A DNA stretch of 63,727 nucleotides, taken from positions 1 through 63,727 of the forward strand of contig VSNM01000030.1 of the NCBI GenBank assembly GCA_009774245.1, read 5' to 3'. Both the position numbers and the translations under genes were made by a program. This document shows positions 59,447-63,727 of the stretch, in pieces. Every line of letters starts with the position of its first letter. Position 1 is the first letter of the stretch. Below the pieces are notes generated by a model, which searched no databases, was not told the DNA's origin, and was given only the letters and a program-made list of their open reading frames with translations. Source of the DNA: Lachnospiraceae bacterium (GTDB taxonomy: Bacteria > Bacillota > Clostridia > Lachnospirales > Lachnospiraceae).

Positions 59447-59475
59447 TTGTATTGCACCATGAAAACGGCTATAAT
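59447..59475 (+). promoter_or_regulatory. Promoter inside the inverted-repeat unit
   Basis: TTGTAT at 59447-59452, 17-base spacer, TATAAT at 59470-59475, about 42 bases before the gene start. The unit therefore carries its own promoter. Confidence 0.65.
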
Positions 59476-59516
59476 GGGATTAACAATCACATTCAGAAAT
59501 ACCAGGAGGAACAGAT

Positions 59517-60589
59517 ATGTTAGGCAGACCGGCTCTCGGATATCAGAATTATGCGGAAGTGATCGAGGAGAATATCTTTTACATCGACAAGACAGATTTT
59601 ATCAGGGAATGGTGTGAATATGGCGACAAAGTGACACTGATCACCAGACCGCGCAGATTTGGCAAGACGCTCAACATGAGCACGGTCGAATGTTTTTTCT
59701 CGAATAAATATGCCGGACGTGGCGATCTGTTTGAGGGGAAAGCGATATGGAGTGATGAAAAGTATAGACAGCTCCAGGGGACATTTCCGGTAATTTTTAT
59801 GAGCTTTGCCTCAGTAAAGACTGGTAATATTGCAGGAATTAAGACCGCTTTGAAGCAGATTATCTCTGATGTGTACAGTAAGCACAGGGACATAATGCTG
59901 TCCGATGTAAAGGCTTTGAGACGGAGATTGATGAGCAGATCGTATTCAGTCAGTTGAGCGGCAATGTCAATGCAGTCTGGAGTCTTCTGTTGGCGACAGG
60001 GTATCTCAGAATTGACAGATTAGAACAGACAGGAAGATTCAAAAAGAATATATATACCCTGAAACTGACGAATCTGGAGGTCGAGATCATGTTTTCGGAT
60101 ATGGTACATGGCTGGTTTAATGGCAGCACAGAGACGGCATACAACGATTTCATCAAGGCGCTGCTGCTCAATGACAAAAAAGCCATGAACCGTTATATGA
60201 ACCGCGTTGCGCTCGCTACGTTCAGCAGCTTCGATATCGGAAATAAGCCCTCTGAATACGCGGAGCCGGAGCGGTTTTACCACGGCTTTGTGCTGGGACT
60301 TATGGTAGACCTCGCGGACAGATATTCTGTCACCTCCAACCGTGAGAGCGGGTTTGGGCGGTATGACGTGATGCTCGAACCACTGAATGAAACGGATGAT
60401 GCGATCATCATGGAGTTCAAGGTGCACGATCCCGAGGATGAGAAGTCGCTGGACGAGACAGTCCAGAATGCACTTGCGCAGATCGAGGAGAAACGCTACA
60501 GTGCATCACTCGAGGCGAAGGGAATCGCGCCTGGCCGGATACGGAAGTACGGGTTTGCGTTTCAGGGGAAAGAATGTAAAATCGGATAG
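59517..60589 (+). pseudogene. AAA-ATPase-like/PD-(D/E)XK protein gene, decayed
   Basis: The first part (from 59517, AGGAGG upstream) encodes ~131 residues: AALGYQNYAEVIEENIFYIDKTDFI and a Walker A-like RPRRFGKT. Around 59914 the frame shifts and a large middle segment is missing; the rest (FETEIDEQIVFSQLSGNVNAVWSLLLATGYL ... KALLLNDKKAMNRYMNRVAL ... REVGFGRYDVML ... IIMEFKVHDPEDEKSLDE) is the C-terminal PD-(D/E)XK-like nuclease (PDDEXK_9). Intact members are ~530-580 residues; here ~350 remain in two frames. The AAA Walker B region is lost, so function is unlikely. The gene is bounded by 27-bp inverted repeats. Confidence 0.85.
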
Positions 60590-60605
60590 AAATTAAATAA
60601 CGAGG

Positions 60606-60669
60606 AACTCCCAACGTAAGGTATGCAATTGTCAAAAGACAGGAAGTACTTTACGTTGGGAGTTTTTTT
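60606..60669 (+). terminator. Terminator overlapping the right inverted repeat
   Basis: AACTCCCAACGTAA (60606-60619) pairs perfectly with TTACGTTGGGAGTT (60651-60664), followed by a T tract. The left arm is also the outer end of the 27-bp repeat. Its T tract precedes the next gene's start at 60671, so the hairpin could regulate that gene. Confidence 0.8.
60609..60635 (-). repeat. Right 27-bp inverted repeat of the AAA/PD-(D/E)XK unit
   Basis: Reverse complement of the left repeat at 59414-59440 with 25 of 27 matches. Together they bound a 1222-bp unit between two glycosyltransferase genes. Confidence 0.85.
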
Positions 60670-60670
60670 G

Positions 60671-61861
60671 ATGGAAAAGACAAGGAAGAACATCGTTTTG
60701 ATCGGTCCGGTGTATCCGTACAAGGGCGGTATATCGCACTATACAGGGCTGATGTGTAGGGCATTGGGCAGGGATTACAATGTGACAATGGTGTCATATA
60801 AGTTTCAGTATCCCAGATTATTATACAAGAAGGAACAGAGAGATTACAGCAACGACAGCTTTCGGATTGACGGTACGATGTATCTGATTCACACTGCCAA
60901 TCCGCTGAACTGGCTGCGTGCGGCAAAAAAGATCAGAGCCATGAGCCCTGCGATGGTTATCATACAGTGGTGGCATCCATACTTTGCGCCATGTTATTAC
61001 ATACTCTGTAAATGTCTGAAAAATACGAAAATCCTCTTTGTGTGCCATAATGTCTTTCCCCATGAGAGATTTCCGATGGACAGAGCGCTAACAAAGGCAG
61101 TATTAAGACAGGGAAGCTGCTATATCGTGCAGTCTAAGACGGACGCGGCAGATCTCCAGACGATTATCAAAAATCCTGTGTTTAGGCAGACAGTGCACCC
61201 GACATACAACGCGTTCCGGATTGAAAATATGTCCAAAACGGAGGCGCGTGCCAGGTTGCATATCGGCGCGGATGAAAAAGTGCTTTTGTTTTTCGGATTT
61301 GTGCGGGAGTACAAGGGCCTGAACTATCTGATTCAGGCAATGCCCGCGGTCATTCAGCGCATCGCGAACATCAGGCTGCTGGTCGTCGGTGATTTTGCGG
61401 ATGAGGAATCCAAAAGACGGTACGAAGATATGATCGCGCAGACAGGGAGCGGAGACCATATTACGATTTATGACGGTTATATTCCCGATCGGGAAGTAGA
61501 GAAGTTTTTCGCGGCATGTGATCTGGTGGTGCTCCCGTATATCAGCGCCACACAGAGCGGCATCGCGCAGATTGCTTACGGTTTCGAGAAGCCGGTGGTG
61601 GCGACGAATGTCGGCGGACTGCCGGATGTGGTGGCGGACGGCAGGACAGGCTACATCGTGGAGTCGGAGAATGTAGATGCGATTGCGGACGCAGTGGTGG
61701 ACTTTTTTGAACACGACAGGGCAGTGGAATTTGCAGAGAATGTGAAGGAAGAGGCATATCGGTTTTCCTGGGACAGGATGGTGGAAATCGTGGAGGAAAT
61801 GCTTGCAGAAAGGAACATGGAGATGAGACAATCCTTAGACAGACAGACAGACAGACACTAA
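60671..61861 (+). CDS. Family 4 glycosyltransferase
   Basis: A 396-residue GT-B enzyme. The ATG at 60671 is eight bases after GGGAG of the terminator arm. N-terminal GPVYPYKGGISHYTGLMCRAL is the acceptor-domain start. C-terminal LLFFGFVREYKGLNYLIQAMP, DGYIPDREVEKFFAACDLVVLPYISATQSGIAQIAYGFEKPVVATNVGGLPDVV carries the donor-binding residues of GT4. It would add a sugar to a lipid-linked intermediate. Confidence 0.9.
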   Translation: MEKTRKNIVLIGPVYPYKGGISHYTGLMCRALGRDYNVTMVSYKFQYPRLLYKKEQRDYSNDSFRIDGTMYLIHTANPLNWLRAAKKIRAMSPAMVIIQWWHPYFAPCYYILCKCLKNTKILFVCHNVFPHERFPMDRALTKAVLRQGSCYIVQSKTDAADLQTIIKNPVFRQTVHPTYNAFRIENMSKTEARARLHIGADEKVLLFFGFVREYKGLNYLIQAMPAVIQRIANIRLLVVGDFADEESKRRYEDMIAQTGSGDHITIYDGYIPDREVEKFFAACDLVVLPYISATQSGIAQIAYGFEKPVVATNVGGLPDVVADGRTGYIVESENVDAIADAVVDFFEHDRAVEFAENVKEEAYRFSWDRMVEIVEEMLAERNMEMRQSLDRQTDRH

Positions 61862-61942
61862 ATTACTGAGATATATTTCAAATTATTATTCATTCTGCGC
61901 AGTAAATGTGTTAATGAAATGTGCGTAGGAGGAATAAAGAAC

Positions 61943-62896
61943 ATGAATTTTAGAACGTATGACGATTTAACAAAATGTATTGTAAAAAACTTATATAAAG
62001 TTCCGCATGATATTGATTTAATTGTTGGTATTCCTCGTAGTGGAAGTATGGTTGCTAGTATTTTGGCACTTTATTTAAATCTCCCAATTACTGATATCGA
62101 TACATTTATAGGAACAGGTGAATTGCGAACAGGTTCTACAAGAAAATGTTCTGGTTGGATTAAGAATGCGAATGAGGCGAAGCATGTTTTGGTTGTCGAT
62201 GATAGTGTTAGTAGTGGTAAGGCAATTAGAGAAGTGAAAGAGATTTTGACAGGCAAGGGAATAGCTTGTAAGATAACATTTTTGGCGATTTATTCTCTGG
62301 CAGTCAGTAGAATGAAAGTAGATATATATTTTGAAATATGTGAGCAACCTCGAATGTTTGAATGGAATTATATGCATCATTGGGCATTAAAGTACTGTTG
62401 TATGGATATTGATGGTATTTTGTGTGAAGATCCAAAATGGTGGCAAAATGATGATAGCGAAAAATATAAAAATTTCATTTTAAATGCTCCGTCAAAGTTT
62501 ATTCCTACACAAAAGGTGGGTAAATTGGTATCTGGGCGTCTCGAGAGTTACAGGGCTTATACTGAAATTTGGTTGAAAAATAATCATGTTGAGTATGATG
62601 AACTGATACTCATGGATCAAATTACTGCTGAACAACGAATGTTGTCTGGAAGACATGCGGCATTTAAGGCAAAAGTTTACAGCAGTTGTGATGCGATATT
62701 ATTTTTTGAAAGTGATTATGATCAAGCACTTGAGATTTGCAGATTATCAGGGAAACCGGTTTTTTGCATTGAAAATATGAACTTAATTAATAGTGATAAT
62801 GTCATGGCCAAAATGCAAGTAAGATCTAAAGAGTTTAAAGTCACTATGAAGCGAGTTATGCGTAAACTTATAAATAAAATCGATTATGTAAAATAA
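61943..62896 (+). CDS. PRTase-HAD fusion protein of the polysaccharide locus
   Basis: A 317-residue protein starting at 61943 (AGGAGGA upstream). The N-terminal half is a phosphoribosyltransferase fold (IVGIPRSGSMVA, PRPP loop VLVVDDSVSSGKAI). The C-terminal half begins YCCMDIDGILCEDP, a HAD-phosphatase-like motif with the first two Asp. Such fusions occur in polysaccharide gene clusters with unclear roles. Strong A+T codon bias compared with the preceding glycosyltransferase. Confidence 0.75.
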   Translation: MNFRTYDDLTKCIVKNLYKVPHDIDLIVGIPRSGSMVASILALYLNLPITDIDTFIGTGELRTGSTRKCSGWIKNANEAKHVLVVDDSVSSGKAIREVKEILTGKGIACKITFLAIYSLAVSRMKVDIYFEICEQPRMFEWNYMHHWALKYCCMDIDGILCEDPKWWQNDDSEKYKNFILNAPSKFIPTQKVGKLVSGRLESYRAYTEIWLKNNHVEYDELILMDQITAEQRMLSGRHAAFKAKVYSSCDAILFFESDYDQALEICRLSGKPVFCIENMNLINSDNVMAKMQVRSKEFKVTMKRVMRKLINKIDYVK

Positions 62897-62975
62897 TTTA
62901 ATTAACAGAGCAGTAATGCAAATTTTCAGTTATTGTTATTGAGCTGTGAAGGGTAAAATATATAGGGAAGAAAAA

Positions 62976-63727
62976 ATGTTATTAATAAGCGTCATTGTAC
63001 CAGCTTATAATGCTGAAAAGTATATTGAAAAATGTTTAAAAAGTGTTATTGGGCAAACCTATAGAAATATTGAGATTATTGTTGTAGATGATGGCTCAAA
63101 GGATTTAACCAAAAGAATAATAGAACAACATGTAAAAAAAGATCCTAGAATTAAGACAATATTTCATGAAAAAAATTATGGAGTTTCCAAGAGCAGAAAT
63201 GATGCTTTGATAATGGCTCGAGGTGATTGTGTTACTTTTATTGATGCGGATGATAGTGTTAGTAATCAGTATATAGAAGAATTAGTTAATGCTTTGAAAG
63301 ACGCAGAATTAAGTATATGTGGATATATCAGATGTGAAGAAAACAATAAAAAAGAAATATTATTAGGTATTCAAGGGGGTATAGATAAGGATATTTTCTA
63401 TTACAATGTTTTGTGCTCTAATATAATCCACGCAGCATGTTGGAACAAAATGTTTTTATTATCAATAATAAAAGAAAATAATATTTTGTTTGAGGAAAAC
63501 ATTTATGTAGGAGAAGATATGCTGTTTTTGATGAGATATGCTTCATTCTGCAACAAGATTTATTATGTTAACAAACCATTGTATTGTTACTATAAGAATA
63601 AAAATTCAGTTCAACAGAGTGCATACAACAATAAAATTATGGATGCAAAGATTATTTCATGCCTTGAGGCAGTACAAAGATTAGATGAATATATACTTTG
63701 TCAAGAAAATTTAGATAAATATATAAG
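62976..63727 (+). CDS. Family 2 glycosyltransferase, cut at window edge
   Basis: Open from ATG 62976 to the end of the window (250 codons visible, no stop). The start ISVIVPAYNAEKYIEKCLKSV, VDDGSKD and FIDADDSVS (DxD) define a GT2 A-fold enzyme; CWNKMF and GEDMLFLMRYA are typical of capsule GT2s. GGGAAG precedes the ATG. It is A+T-rich like the preceding gene and continues the acquired-looking block. Confidence 0.9.
   Translation, partial: MLLISVIVPAYNAEKYIEKCLKSVIGQTYRNIEIIVVDDGSKDLTKRIIEQHVKKDPRIKTIFHEKNYGVSKSRNDALIMARGDCVTFIDADDSVSNQYIEELVNALKDAELSICGYIRCEENNKKEILLGIQGGIDKDIFYYNVLCSNIIHAACWNKMFLLSIIKENNILFEENIYVGEDMLFLMRYASFCNKIYYVNKPLYCYYKNKNSVQQSAYNNKIMDAKIISCLEAVQRLDEYILCQENLDKYI

Noticed and set aside
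1..63727. tRNA or rRNA genes
   Set aside because: I looked for cloverleaf-type TTCGANTC patterns with matching acceptor arms and found none convincing; the T-box is the only tRNA-related RNA.

Overview
The window looks like chromosomal DNA of a spore-forming anaerobic Firmicute, most likely a Lachnospiraceae-type Clostridium. The evidence is spoIVB, a T-box threonine leader, an L20-type leader on infC-rpmI-rplT, a two-gene SUF locus, an operon-like order tlyA-nadK-argR-recN, strong AGGAGG ribosome binding sites, and several small families (DUF3783, DUF6465, DUF1540, DUF378) that I associate with this group. Base composition is moderate. It drops clearly towards A+T in 21.4-22.4 kb and from 61.9 kb to the right edge, which suggests acquired segments. 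All identifications come from reading the sequence; no database search was run.

Layout. 1-0.5 kb: 3' tail of a group II intron and an Imm51-like immunity gene. 0.5-5.2 kb: tlyA, nadK, argR, recN and a soluble chemoreceptor-like protein. 5.2-12.2 kb: a secreted protein, an RND efflux pair and spoIVB. 12.2-18 kb: an MFS transporter, hemW, a CsoR-type repressor, DUF3783 and ThyX-like proteins, and NfeD plus an SPFH protein. 18-21.4 kb: a LytTR response regulator, a frameshifted HExxH lipoprotein peptidase and a GHKL sensor kinase, which I read as one signalling locus. 21.4-22.6 kb: an A+T-rich pair containing a JAMM/JAB-motif protein, next to a MITE-like element. 22.7-31.3 kb: sufCB, a nitroreductase, two NUDIX proteins, two DUF3298-type lipoproteins with repeat-rich linkers, a Uma2 protein and a SEC-C protein. 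31.3-35.8 kb: T-box-thrS, DUF1540, and infC-rpmI-rplT. 36-46.3 kb: pepD, hflKC, small and structural proteins, a double TerD protein and a large BspA-type secreted protein. 46.5-52.8 kb: potABCD and lepA. 52.9-54.5 kb: two HTH regulators and a Ser-rich secreted protein. 54.5-63.7 kb: a cell-surface polysaccharide region (membrane proteins, glycosyltransferases, a PRTase-HAD fusion), interrupted by a decayed AAA/PD-(D/E)XK gene bounded by 27-bp inverted repeats.

The most unusual signal is a family of about 10 structured repeat units at seven loci (2179, 14815, 20383, 25006, 35819, 55111, 58221). Complete units are about 90-120 nt. They begin ATGCRCA and fold into two successive hairpins whose arms change in a compensatory way between copies. 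All copies lie on the + strand, the same strand as the neighbouring genes. They abut or overlap stop codons, supply the C-terminus and stop of HemW, form the C-terminus of one membrane protein, and in another membrane-protein gene two tandem units are read through in frame. This pattern suggests an RNA-level or mobile palindromic element that tolerates insertion into coding sequence.

Other items worth checking are the inverted-repeat-bounded AAA/PD-(D/E)XK unit, the one-base frameshift just before the HEYVH motif of the signalling-locus peptidase, the JAMM gene pair beside a 133-bp inverted-repeat element, and a segmental duplication that left a 66-bp NUDIX gene tail in front of the second DUF3298 lipoprotein.
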